This document shows positions 1 through 9,260 of a DNA stretch of 64,000 nucleotides, in pieces. Numbering within the stretch: the first letter of the stretch is position 1; each line of letters starts with the position of its first letter. The position numbers were made by a program, and so were the translations under genes. The stretch spans positions 18,802-82,801 of the forward strand of contig JACNLQ010000056.1 of the NCBI GenBank assembly GCA_014381415.1. Direction: 5' to 3'. The notes beneath the pieces were generated by a model. The model worked only from the letters and a program-made list of their open reading frames with translations, had not been told where the DNA came from and made no database searches. The stretch is from Fidelibacterota bacterium (GTDB taxonomy: Bacteria > Fidelibacterota > Marinisomatia > SCGC-AAA003-L08 > D37C17).

Positions 1-135
1 TGCTGCCAACAGGGTCATAAAAAAAATAAATAAATGGAATAAACCATCATGGTAAGACAGAGCCGTACCCAATAATACGGGAGAAATTCCTGCAGGTAAT
101 GTCTTAATCCTCGCTGCTAATATCCATTTATTCAT
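1..135 (-). CDS. menA: 1,4-dihydroxy-2-naphthoate polyprenyltransferase (UbiA/MenA family), 5' end only, truncated by window edge
   Basis: Own translation of the reverse complement from ATG at 135: MNKWILAARIKTLPAGISPVLLGTALSYHDGLFHLFIFFMTLLAA, a typical MenA N-terminus; adjacent to menB. Not in the ORF track because it runs off the window. Confidence 0.85.
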   Translation of the reverse strand, partial: MNKWILAARIKTLPAGISPVLLGTALSYHDGLFHLFIFFMTLLAA

Positions 136-273
136 ATATTAATCACAAAATTATTTAACCACACCCGCCTGCCCTCCTTTGGTGAGGGAGCGGGCAAGGA
201 TAAACTCAAGATCATTTACCATGAATTGACCCGAATTAGTTTGACCACAGATAAACACAGAAAGACACCGATA

Positions 274-642
274 TTAAAAAACCAACCTCTCATATTCAAG
301 TTTTGTATTCTTGAAATTGATGATAAGTGCAACTTTAATTCCAGTAGCTTTTAAATAATTCAGAGTTTGGGCTTGATTTATTTTTGTTATTTTTTCCACA
401 GTTTTTAGTTCAAGAATAATCTTTTCTTCAGCAAAAATATCTGCAAAATATTCTCCTACAACTTTGCCATGATAAGTCACTTTGATCGGATGCTGTTGAT
501 TGGCTTTTATTCCTTTTTCTTTTAATGCAATCATTAATGCGGTTTCATCCACTTTTTCAAGGAAGCCACTCCCCAATTCGTTATGTACTTCACTAGCAGC
601 ACCTAAAATATTATAGGATAATTCTTTATATAGAAAAGGCAA
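274..642 (-). CDS. GxxExxY family protein (PF13366, PDDEXK_3-like)
   Basis: GAASEVHNELGSGFLEKVDETAL...IILELKTVEKI..AQTLNYLKATGIKVALIINF matches the GxxExxY family pattern. Confidence 0.92.
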   Translation of the reverse strand: MPFLYKELSYNILGAASEVHNELGSGFLEKVDETALMIALKEKGIKANQQHPIKVTYHGKVVGEYFADIFAEEKIILELKTVEKITKINQAQTLNYLKATGIKVALIINFKNTKLEYERLVF

Positions 643-677
643 TTTATTTGTGTTTATCTGTGTCCATCTGTGGTTAA

Positions 678-1508
678 TTACGGTAGGCGGGGAAATTTAT
701 TAAACTCCGGTTTACGTTTTTCCTTAAAGGCATCCCGTCCTTCTTGGGCTTCTTCCGTCATATAGAAGAGCATAGTGGCATCTCCAGCAAATTGTTGAAG
801 TCCTGCCTGGCCGTCGCAATCGGCATTTAGGGCACCCTTCAACATGCGTAGGGCAAGGGGAGATTTTTCCAGCATTTCATTGCACCATTGGATCGTTTCT
901 TCTTCCAATTTTTCATATGGAACCACACAATTTACAAGTCCCCAATCGAGGGCAGTCTGGGCATCATACATTCTACATAAAAACCAAACTTCACGAGCGC
1001 GTTTCTGTCCAATAATACGTGCCATATAGGAAGCACCCCAGCCTCCATCAAACGAGCCTACTTTAGGACCCGTTTGTCCAAATTTGGCATTGTCGGCAGC
1101 AATGGTGAGGTCACAGAGCATATGTAATACGTGGCCTCCGCCAACAGCATATCCAGCCACCATGGCTACCACAGGTTTGGGCATATAGCGGATTTGCTTT
1201 TGTACATCCAATATATTCAAACGGGGAACTCCATCATCTCCAACATAACCAGCATCCCCACGGATTTTCTGATCGCCACCTGCACAGAAGGCATCTTTGC
1301 CTTCACCGGTGAGAATGATTACCCCTGCTCCCTGATCTTCACGGGCGAGTTTTAATGACTCCTTTAATTCAAATACTGTTTTTGGACGAAAAGAATTTCT
1401 AACCTCTGGGCGGTTGATTGTAATTTTGATAACACCTTTTGCACCATCCAACCCACGCTCATATTTTATATCGGTAAACTCCTGAATGGATTCCCAATTA
1501 ATTTTCAT
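678..1508 (-). CDS. menB: 1,4-dihydroxy-2-naphthoyl-CoA synthase
   Basis: Crotonase fold with MenB-type motifs ([61 protein letters not shown]), C-terminus [13 protein letters not shown]. Confidence 0.96.
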   Translation of the reverse strand: MKINWESIQEFTDIKYERGLDGAKGVIKITINRPEVRNSFRPKTVFELKESLKLAREDQGAGVIILTGEGKDAFCAGGDQKIRGDAGYVGDDGVPRLNILDVQKQIRYMPKPVVAMVAGYAVGGGHVLHMLCDLTIAADNAKFGQTGPKVGSFDGGWGASYMARIIGQKRAREVWFLCRMYDAQTALDWGLVNCVVPYEKLEEETIQWCNEMLEKSPLALRMLKGALNADCDGQAGLQQFAGDATMLFYMTEEAQEGRDAFKEKRKPEFNKFPRLP

Positions 1509-1719
1509 AATATCTCCTAATAATTAACTCGTAAAATGGGGTTAAAAATTACTATTCTTCGAGTTCAAAGCACTACAATTCCTTTTAAATATCCACTCAA
1601 ATTTTAATTAAGGATAATTATTTTCAACGTTTGTTGAACTAAATTTGCTTAGGTGGTATGTCTCAAAATATTTGTTTAATACAGCTTTTAAAACTAATTT
1701 TTCATTATAGGGAATTTGT

Positions 1720-2364
1720 ATGGCGGGACAGAAAAAAAAGAAATATACCCAAACACTCAAGGAAGAAATCGCTAATAGTATCACCCATGGTTTAGGGTTT
1801 GGCTTCAGTGTGGCAGGACTGACAATTTTGGTAGTATTTGCCATTATGGATGGAGACCCTTGGAGAATTGCTGCCTTTGCTATTTATGGAGGGTGTTTAA
1901 CAACACTATACCTTGTATCCACCCTCTACCATAGCTTCACCCATTCCAGGACTAAAGCCATTTTTCGAAGATTAGATCACTCCGCTATTTATCTGCTTAT
2001 TGCCGGGACTTACACTCCTGTAATTTTGATCTCGTTGCGGACAACCTGGGTGCTTTACCTACTTCCCATTATTTGGAGTATGGCAATCATAGGAATATAT
2101 ATTAAATTAGCCTTTATTCACCGCTATGAACTGTTAAGTGTTGCCTTCTATGTTTTTATGGGCTGGCTGGCACTCATCGCTGTAAAACCACTTTACAATT
2201 CAATTCCCATCGAATCATTTATTTGGATAATTGTAGGTGGGCTCAGTTATTCTTGCGGTGTCATATTTTATTCCTGGATTCGACTGCCCTATCATCATAC
2301 CATCTGGCATATTTTTGTACTTGCAGGAAGCATATCCCATTATATTGGAATGCTATATATTTAA
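1720..2364 (+). CDS. Hemolysin III / PAQR-family membrane protein
   Basis: EEIANSITHGLGFGFSVAGL, STLYHSFTHSRTKAIFRRLDHSAIYLLIAGTYTP and a C-terminal WHIFVLAGSISHY motif. Confidence 0.93.
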   Translation: MAGQKKKKYTQTLKEEIANSITHGLGFGFSVAGLTILVVFAIMDGDPWRIAAFAIYGGCLTTLYLVSTLYHSFTHSRTKAIFRRLDHSAIYLLIAGTYTPVILISLRTTWVLYLLPIIWSMAIIGIYIKLAFIHRYELLSVAFYVFMGWLALIAVKPLYNSIPIESFIWIIVGGLSYSCGVIFYSWIRLPYHHTIWHIFVLAGSISHYIGMLYI

Positions 2365-2368
2365 CCAA

Positions 2369-2998
2369 ATGCTTTACCATATTATTATTGGAATATCAAT
2401 GTTTACTCTTCTATGGGGTGAATACAATAAATCCAAATTATTGCGGTTCCTGTTTAAGCCGCTCACCATCCTTTTAATTTTATTTATCCCAATCATGTCC
2501 ACCCAATTGTCATGGGGAATTAATTATTCCTCCTTAATAATTACAGGACTATTTCTTTCCATGTTTGGGGATATTTTTCTCATGTTCAGTGAAAAGTATT
2601 TTGTCCCCGGCTTGATAGCTTTTCTAATGGCACATTTAGTGTATACCTCTGCATTTATATCTGTTGATGGAATCCATTATTCATGGATATGCTTTATTTT
2701 TCTAATTGGGGGAATTCTCATTTTTAGAATGCTAAATAAAAACTTAGGGAAACTACAAATGCCTGTGGCTATCTATATTTCTGCAATTGCAATAATGGCT
2801 TGGCAAAGTTGGGAATTATACCTTTTAACAGAAAGCTATGGGTTTGAATTGGCAGCTGTGGGAACCATTTTTTTTCTCATTTCTGATTTAGCTCTATCGG
2901 TGAACAAATTTCTTAAACCGATGAAATTTGCTCAATTTATAATATTGCCGACCTATTTTATTGCTCAATGGTTGATTGCGATTTCAACCTTGTTTTAA
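2369..2998 (+). CDS. YhhN/TMEM86-family membrane protein (lysoplasmalogenase-like)
   Basis: Multi-TM; LFLSMFGDIFLMF, FLMAHLVYTSAF, GTIFFLISDLALSVNKF. Start moved from the ORF-track start to ATG at 2369, just after the hemolysin III stop. Confidence 0.85.
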   Translation: MLYHIIIGISMFTLLWGEYNKSKLLRFLFKPLTILLILFIPIMSTQLSWGINYSSLIITGLFLSMFGDIFLMFSEKYFVPGLIAFLMAHLVYTSAFISVDGIHYSWICFIFLIGGILIFRMLNKNLGKLQMPVAIYISAIAIMAWQSWELYLLTESYGFELAAVGTIFFLISDLALSVNKFLKPMKFAQFIILPTYFIAQWLIAISTLF

Positions 2999-3265
2999 TG
3001 AGTTCACTCTAGAGATGGGTTAAAAACCCAAAGAAGGTGTAATTTTGCGATGCCCCTACCTAAAGGATGGGGTAATTATTTCCTTGTTTCTCTCATTATT
3101 ACAGCACTTGCCCCATTCTTTAGCGTGGGGATTGAAATCCTTAATAAACTGGGCTTTAGTCTAAAAAGACCTTTTCGGAGTAGACTCATTTATGCCTTTA
3201 ATTTTATCTAAGAGTTTTTTTACATTACAATCTATCTTCAGTCAATATTATTAGCAAAATAACCA

Positions 3266-4462
3266 ATGGCAATTCATATTAAGCCTGAAATAGAGGCAAT
3301 CAAAGAAAAGATCATTTCCACTCGTAGGGATATTCACCAACATCCTGAACTGGCGTTTGATGAACATAGAACAGCTCAATTGGTTGCGGATCGCTTACAG
3401 TCTTTTGGGATGGACGTTCAAACCGGAGTGGGTAAAACCGGTGTAGTTGGCACCTTGAAGGGGAATAACAGTGGAAAAACTATCGCTCTCCGAGCTGATA
3501 TGGATGCCCTTCCCATGCAGGAAATAGGTGATCTACCCTATAAATCCAAGAATGATGGTGTGATGCACGCCTGCGGGCATGACGGTCATACGGCAATGCT
3601 CTTGGGAGCGGCTGAAGCCCTATCCCAAAAAACGGAATCCCTAAATGGTACAATAAAATTCATATTTCAGCCAGCAGAAGAAGGCGCTGGAGGCGCACGC
3701 TATATGATTGAAGATGGTGCAATTGAAGGCGTTGATGAAATATATGGTTTACATTTGTGGAATTATCAAAAGTACGGAACCATCGGAGTTAAACCGGGCC
3801 CTATCATGGCAGCAGCTGATCTCTTTGAAATTACCATTCATGGTAAAGGTGGCCATGGTGCAGCCCCTCAAGGCACGAAGGATGCCGTTGTTATAGCATC
3901 TCATTTAGTGCAGACTCTACAGACCATCGTGAGCCGGAATACCAATCCCATTGAATCTACGGTGGTGACCATTGGTCAAATCAATGGCGGCTATAATTTT
4001 AATATTATTGCGGATACAGTTAATATGAAAGGGACTTCCCGTGCCTATACAGAAGAAAATCGCCAACTAATCAAATCCCGCATGGTAGAAATCATTAAAG
4101 GGACTGAACAGATTTTTGATTGTAAAATTGATTTTGAATATGAAGATGGCTATCCCCCAACTGTTAATCACCCAGTTCAATCTGCAACACTTCTCAAGGC
4201 TGCCAAACAGATTGTTGGCAATGGTGCTGGCACTCCCTACCTTTCAATGGGTGGTGAGGATTTCAGCTATTTTCTGCAGGAAGTCCCAGGTTGTTTTTTC
4301 TTTGTAGGTTCAGCCCCAATAGATAAAGAACCATTATCTGTACCGCACCACTGTTCATATTTTGATTTTGATGAACGAGCTCTTTTGGTGGGGAGTTCGG
4401 TGTTTGTGAAATTGGTACAAAGTGAATTGGCATGTGAATATTCTTTAAAAAATATTGAATAA
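3266..4462 (+). CDS. M20-family amidohydrolase (hippurate / N-acyl-amino-acid hydrolase type)
   Basis: RRDIHQHPELAFDEHRTAQLV, RADMDALPMQE, MHACGHDGHTAMLLGAA, GGEDFSYFL. Confidence 0.95.
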   Translation: MAIHIKPEIEAIKEKIISTRRDIHQHPELAFDEHRTAQLVADRLQSFGMDVQTGVGKTGVVGTLKGNNSGKTIALRADMDALPMQEIGDLPYKSKNDGVMHACGHDGHTAMLLGAAEALSQKTESLNGTIKFIFQPAEEGAGGARYMIEDGAIEGVDEIYGLHLWNYQKYGTIGVKPGPIMAAADLFEITIHGKGGHGAAPQGTKDAVVIASHLVQTLQTIVSRNTNPIESTVVTIGQINGGYNFNIIADTVNMKGTSRAYTEENRQLIKSRMVEIIKGTEQIFDCKIDFEYEDGYPPTVNHPVQSATLLKAAKQIVGNGAGTPYLSMGGEDFSYFLQEVPGCFFFVGSAPIDKEPLSVPHHCSYFDFDERALLVGSSVFVKLVQSELACEYSLKNIE

Positions 4463-4488
4463 ATAATAAATAGAAAGGAACTGAATAA

Positions 4489-4863
4489 ATGAAAAATAAA
4501 ATTGAAATGGGATTAAGAATATTAATTGGATTGATGTTGACCTTCTCAGGATTAAATAAATTAATGGGGTTTATGCCTATGCCTGAAATGGCCGAAGCGG
4601 GGACTGCATTTATGTCGGCGTTAGCAGAAACAAAATATATAATGCCTGCCATTGCCTTAGTTGAAATTGTTGGGGGTATACTTCTCGCAATCAATAAATC
4701 AGTTCCTTTTGCATTAATACTATTAGCTCCAATCGTATTTAATATCTTTTGTTTCCATTTGATACTTGATCCAGCAGGTCTTGGAGCAGGAATAACTTTT
4801 GTGGTTACCTTGGGATGGTTTGCTTGGAATAGAAAAGAGGAATTTAGTTCTCTTTTTAAGTAA
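4489..4863 (+). CDS. DoxX-like integral membrane protein
   Basis: Four-TM pattern; RILIGLMLTFSGLNKLMGFMP...ALVEIVGGILLAINKSVPFALILLAPIVFNIFCFHLILDP. Confidence 0.8.
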   Translation: MKNKIEMGLRILIGLMLTFSGLNKLMGFMPMPEMAEAGTAFMSALAETKYIMPAIALVEIVGGILLAINKSVPFALILLAPIVFNIFCFHLILDPAGLGAGITFVVTLGWFAWNRKEEFSSLFK

Positions 4864-5069
4864 TTGGTTGAAATATTGTTAAAAATTGCAAACCATTCTG
4901 ATATTGATGAAACCATCAAACTTCACTATAATTACCAGATTGATTCAATAGCAGATCAATTAAGGCACATACACGAAAATTTGGCCTTGTTGTCATTAAT
5001 GAATTAGAATTTAATAACAATCAATATATTGAAATAGCATGCCTTACTGGAAGAAATAAAACCACCTAA
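4864..5069 (+). pseudogene. Possible decayed acetyltransferase-like reading frame (frameshifted)
   Basis: Frame 1: LVEILLKIANHSDIDETIKLHYNYQIDSIAD...* (GNAT N-terminus-like). A second frame, TRKFGLVVINELEFNNNQYIEIACLTGRNKTT*, continues after about 120 nt. Neither is complete. Confidence 0.35.
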
Positions 5070-5087
5070 CATTTCAAAAGGAGAAAA

Positions 5088-5567
5088 ATGAAACCAGTTA
5101 TAAACATTGATGAAATAGCAGAATTTGAAGAATATGAAAAAGATGATTTTGAAGGAAAGTTTGCTATTTTGGGAGAAAAAATAGGTGCTAAACAGTTAGG
5201 CTATAATTTGACAATTGTTCCGCCTGGTAAAAAATCCTGTCCATTTCACAATCATAGAGTAAATGAAGAAATGTTTCTCATATTAGAAGGATCTGGACTG
5301 TTGAGGTTTGACAAGGATGAATATTCATTAAAGAAGAATGATATTATTGCCTGCCCCAGTGGAGACAGATCTGTGGCTCACCAAATCATAAATAATAGTA
5401 ATTCAGATTTGAAATATTTAGCACTAAGCACCAATATTATTCATGAAATTTGTGAATACCCTGATTCAGATAAAATAATCTCTTCCGTAGGAACCTATAA
5501 AAATAAGGAATTAAGACATATTTCAAATGCGAGTGAATCAGTCAATTACTATGATGGGGAAGAATAG
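5088..5567 (+). CDS. Cupin-domain protein
   Basis: VPPGKKSCPFHNHRVNEEMFLILEGSGLLRFDKDEYSLKKNDIIACPSG. Confidence 0.9.
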   Translation: MKPVINIDEIAEFEEYEKDDFEGKFAILGEKIGAKQLGYNLTIVPPGKKSCPFHNHRVNEEMFLILEGSGLLRFDKDEYSLKKNDIIACPSGDRSVAHQIINNSNSDLKYLALSTNIIHEICEYPDSDKIISSVGTYKNKELRHISNASESVNYYDGEE

Positions 5568-5573
5568 GCGGGT

Positions 5574-6242
5574 ATGAAACATAGTAAGGAAATTCAGTTC
5601 CCTGATCTTCATTTATTAACAGATAAAGAAATGTTTGAAGCATCTCTAATATTTTATCAGAATTTGAACCTTCGCCGCACCATCCGTGAATTTTCTGATA
5701 AACCTATCTCCAGGGAAGTCATTGAAAATTGTATTAAGACAGCCGGTACTGCACCCAGTGGTGCGAATATGCAGCCTTGGCATTTTGTGCTCATTTCTGA
5801 TCCGAAGATTAAAAAACAAATCCGCATTGCTGCTGAAAAAGAGGAAAGAGAGTTTTACGAAACCCGAGCGCCGAAGGAATGGCTGGAGGTGTTAGCACCC
5901 TTAGGTACAGATGATAATAAACCCTATCTGGAAACCGCTCCCTACCTCATAGCCATTTTTAGGCAGCGCTATGGTAAACTCCCAGATGGACGGGAAGTAA
6001 AACACTATTATGGTTTAGAATCGGTGGGAATTGCCACAGGATTGCTCATTACTGCTATCCACAATATCGGACTGGCATCGCTAACGCATACTCCCAGTCC
6101 CATGGGTTTTCTTAATCAAATCCTAAAGCGACCAAAAAATGAGCGGCCATTCTTATTATTGGTGATAGGACATCCTGCAAAAGATGCAAAAGTCCCGGAT
6201 ATTAAGCGTAAAAATATCAGCGAGATTATAACAGAGTTTTAA
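5574..6242 (+). CDS. Nitroreductase-family protein
   Basis: LNLRRTIREFSDKPISREVIENCIKTAGTAPSGANMQPWHFVLI. Confidence 0.95.
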   Translation: MKHSKEIQFPDLHLLTDKEMFEASLIFYQNLNLRRTIREFSDKPISREVIENCIKTAGTAPSGANMQPWHFVLISDPKIKKQIRIAAEKEEREFYETRAPKEWLEVLAPLGTDDNKPYLETAPYLIAIFRQRYGKLPDGREVKHYYGLESVGIATGLLITAIHNIGLASLTHTPSPMGFLNQILKRPKNERPFLLLVIGHPAKDAKVPDIKRKNISEIITEF

Positions 6243-6347
6243 TCAATCTTGTTTAATAATAAATAATCTAAATTCATAAATAGAGTAATTGTAACAACAT
6301 ATTACCTCCCTTTCAGGTAATGGTTTATTCTGCCTAAATTTGTTGCT

Positions 6348-8825
6348 ATGAAAAAAATGATGTCATTTGCCATAATTACAGGATTATTCATCTTGGGAAT
6401 ATGGTTTTCTGAAACCAAACCCCGAATAATGGGCAGGCAACCTGTGCCCACTGAATTTAACGAAAATAAGTCCAAACGAAAAGATTTTAAAAATCAACGG
6501 AAGGAATATATAAAAAATATGCACCGTGCTCATCCCGATGTAGATTGGGTAAAGATGGATGCAGAGTCTCGGAAAATTCGTACGGACAAGGTACGTAAAT
6601 TACGTGAAGAATTATCGCTCAGTAGAGATGATGGGCTTTTAAACAACCAATTTGAACAAATTAGTCGAGACCTCAGTGGAGTCTGGAATGAAAGAGGCAG
6701 TAATAATCTTTCTGGGAGAATCAGAACTTCAGAAATTGATTGGGAAAACGAACTTATTTACTGTGCATCATCCGGTGGTAATATCTGGCGGGGTTCATTA
6801 GAAGGTGAAAATTGGACTTCTCTCAATGACTATATGCAGATCACCGGAATTACTATGTTGCGGGTGGTTTATTTTGAAAATACTAGGCGATTACTCATCG
6901 GATCTGGTGAACATTTCTATTATACAGATGATGACGGAGTCACTTTAGAAGAGAGTACAGGCTTGGAATTCCTTTCCGGGTATGGGTCGTTAAAGCGTTC
7001 GGTGGTAAGGGAAAATGATAACGAAATCTTTCTTTTAGTTAATGAGGGTAGTGGTAGCTGGAATGAGGTTGCAGCCATTTATCAGTCCATTGATTTTGGA
7101 CAATCATTTACAAAAATCCTGACTTTAGATTATTCGGCTGGTTTATCTTCTTCCCAGGGAAGTGGTCATTTTGATATTTGGACTCCTCGATATTTTGATG
7201 GAGATGTTTATTTGCTCAACGATAATGATTTCTATCGGGTCACGGAAAATGATGGACTAGAATTTGTTGGTGTTATTCCAGCTTCCGATATTGGTGATAA
7301 CTTACTCACTGGAGGCATGGGAACCAATTATCCCTTCTTTTATGCCCATGTTAACGGCAGGATTTATCATTCCCAAAATGGCGGAAGTACCTGGATTGAC
7401 AAAGGAAACAGTCCGCAATGGTATTTTAGTATTAACAGTTTCAATAGCAGTAATATTAACCGTGAGAATATTTACTGGGGTGGAATGGAATCTTTCCGTA
7501 GTACTAATAGCGGAAGTAATTGGACATTGGTGAACAATTGGTGGGATTATTATGGTAGTGAAGAAACCAAACTGCATGCCGACATTCCTGAGATACGTTT
7601 CTTTTTAGACTCAGAATATAATGAGGTAGCATTAATCGGAACGGATGGTGGGTTATACTTTTCTGATGATGGTCTTCAAACTGTCCAGAATTTGTCGATG
7701 AGTGGATTGGGTGTAAGCCAGTATTATTCAACATATACCAAAAAAACCGAACCTTTTCACCTTTATGCCGGTGCTCAAGATCAAGGTTTTCAACGGAGCT
7801 TATATCCTGAAGATGAAGTGTTAAATTTTGAGCAGTCTATCAGTGGCGATTATGGCCATTTGGTATCTGGAGATGGTGGTGAAACAATTTGGTGTAATTA
7901 CCCCGGGTTTACCATGTATTATCCCAATCCCCTGACAAATACTGGAGGGGAAACAATTGATTTTCCAGGCTCGGGACATCTTTGGTTGGCTCCATTGATG
8001 GCAGACCCCTACGATGGTACAAAAGCCTATCTCGGGGGAGGCGGCCTATCTGGTGGAAATCATTTATTTCACCTTTCAATGGGGGGCTGGTCTCTTTCAT
8101 ATGAAGAAGAATCCTATAGCTTTAATGGAACTGTTTCTGCAATGGCATTTTCTCCTTTGGAACCGGAGCATCGTTATGTACTTACCAGCGGGGGGAGTTT
8201 CTACCATAGCAGCGATGATGGAATAAACTGGCAGAAAACCATTGGATTTAATGGACCTAGTTCTCACTATTTTTATGGTTCTACTATCTGGGCATCTGAA
8301 AATACACCAGAAAAGTTAATAATTGGAGGTTCAGGATATTCAAATTCACCTGTTTATATTAGTTATAACCATGGGGCAAGTTTTGAACCATTAAATGATG
8401 GACTGCCTAATACTCTAGTATATAAATTAACCGGCACTCCCAATGATCAATATTTTTTTGCAGCTACTGAGGTGGGGCCATATGTTTATATAAGTGATGA
8501 TGACAACTGGAGCGATTTATCTGGTATTTCTGCCCCTGATCAAACCTATTGGACAGTTGAATATATTCCCGAATTAAATACCGCCCGCTTTGCTACTTAC
8601 GGTAGAGGAATTTGGGATTTTGTACTTGAATTGAATTCAGAAATTTCCGGGGATGTCAACTTTGATGAAATGGTTAATATCCAAGATATTATTCTTTTAG
8701 TAAATTTTGTTTTGGGTATTGAAGAGCCAACCTCACCCCAACTTTCTGCTGGTGATATTAATGGAGATGATTTTCTTAACATTCAGGATATTATTGCAAC
8801 AATAAATATTATTTTATATAGATAG
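6348..8825 (+). CDS. Secreted BNR/sortilin (VPS10)-type beta-propeller protein with C-terminal dockerin-like domain
   Basis: Repeated S.DGG.TW-like motifs; C-terminus GDVNFDEMVNIQDIILLVNFVLGI...AGDINGDDFLNIQDIIATINIIL (dockerin-type duplicated loops). Confidence 0.85.
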   Translation: MKKMMSFAIITGLFILGIWFSETKPRIMGRQPVPTEFNENKSKRKDFKNQRKEYIKNMHRAHPDVDWVKMDAESRKIRTDKVRKLREELSLSRDDGLLNNQFEQISRDLSGVWNERGSNNLSGRIRTSEIDWENELIYCASSGGNIWRGSLEGENWTSLNDYMQITGITMLRVVYFENTRRLLIGSGEHFYYTDDDGVTLEESTGLEFLSGYGSLKRSVVRENDNEIFLLVNEGSGSWNEVAAIYQSIDFGQSFTKILTLDYSAGLSSSQGSGHFDIWTPRYFDGDVYLLNDNDFYRVTENDGLEFVGVIPASDIGDNLLTGGMGTNYPFFYAHVNGRIYHSQNGGSTWIDKGNSPQWYFSINSFNSSNINRENIYWGGMESFRSTNSGSNWTLVNNWWDYYGSEETKLHADIPEIRFFLDSEYNEVALIGTDGGLYFSDDGLQTVQNLSMSGLGVSQYYSTYTKKTEPFHLYAGAQDQGFQRSLYPEDEVLNFEQSISGDYGHLVSGDGGETIWCNYPGFTMYYPNPLTNTGGETIDFPGSGHLWLAPLMADPYDGTKAYLGGGGLSGGNHLFHLSMGGWSLSYEEESYSFNGTVSAMAFSPLEPEHRYVLTSGGSFYHSSDDGINWQKTIGFNGPSSHYFYGSTIWASENTPEKLIIGGSGYSNSPVYISYNHGASFEPLNDGLPNTLVYKLTGTPNDQYFFAATEVGPYVYISDDDNWSDLSGISAPDQTYWTVEYIPELNTARFATYGRGIWDFVLELNSEISGDVNFDEMVNIQDIILLVNFVLGIEEPTSPQLSAGDINGDDFLNIQDIIATINIILYR

Positions 8826-8934
8826 TATTCTAATATCCAGCCCAAGTTTTAGAATCAAATTATAATTTCTTAAACTCATCCTAATTATTTATTGGTGAGA
8901 CTTATTAAATCCCTCTAAATTTATAGTCTTGATT

Positions 8935-9009
8935 GGCCCGTTCGTCTAGTGGTTAGGACCCAGGGTTTTCATCTCTGTAACAGGAGTTCGATTCTCCTAC
9001 GGGCTACCA
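8935..9009 (+). tRNA. tRNA-Glu (anticodon UUC), CCA encoded
   Basis: Cloverleaf: acceptor GGCCCGT/ACGGGCT, anticodon stem CAGGG-TTTTCAT-CTCTG, T-loop GGAGTTCGATTCTCC, then ACCA. Confidence 0.93.
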
Positions 9010-9106
9010 ATCTACTTTCGCTTCGTTCAATAAAAAAGGGCAGAAGTGATGAATGAAACCATATTTGTTAATACAATTGCTATTAGTATTTAACTAGTAG
9101 CTGCAT

Positions 9107-9156
9107 AAAACCTTCAGAATACCTACTTTTCGCAATATAGGTTCTGGAGGTTTTTT
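9107..9156 (+). terminator. Rho-independent terminator-like hairpin downstream of tRNA-Glu
   Basis: AAAACCTTCAGAA...TTCTGGAGGTTTTTT stem with T-run. Confidence 0.6.
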
Positions 9157-9169
9157 CGTTTATAAAATA

Positions 9170-9199
9170 CAAAAAGCCCGGAAGGAGCCGAGCTTTTTG
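9170..9199 (-). terminator. Rho-independent terminator for the nrdJ transcription unit
   Basis: Minus strand: CAAAAAGCTCGG-CTCCTT-CCGGGCTTTTTG followed by TATTTT; 12-bp stem with one G.U. Confidence 0.75.
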
Positions 9200-9260
9200 C
9201 TTTTCTGGTAAACAACTAGGAGGAGGAGGAAAAAGATGTTTACCAGGTACTTTTAGTTTT

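Noticed and set aside
844-1355. Plus-strand ORFs (61 and 74 aa) opposite menB
   Set aside because: Shadow ORFs antisense to a clear menB gene with no protein-family signal.
4263-4919. 218-aa antisense ORF over the M20 and DoxX genes
   Set aside because: Composition and lack of any recognisable domain; it shadows two well-supported plus-strand CDSs.
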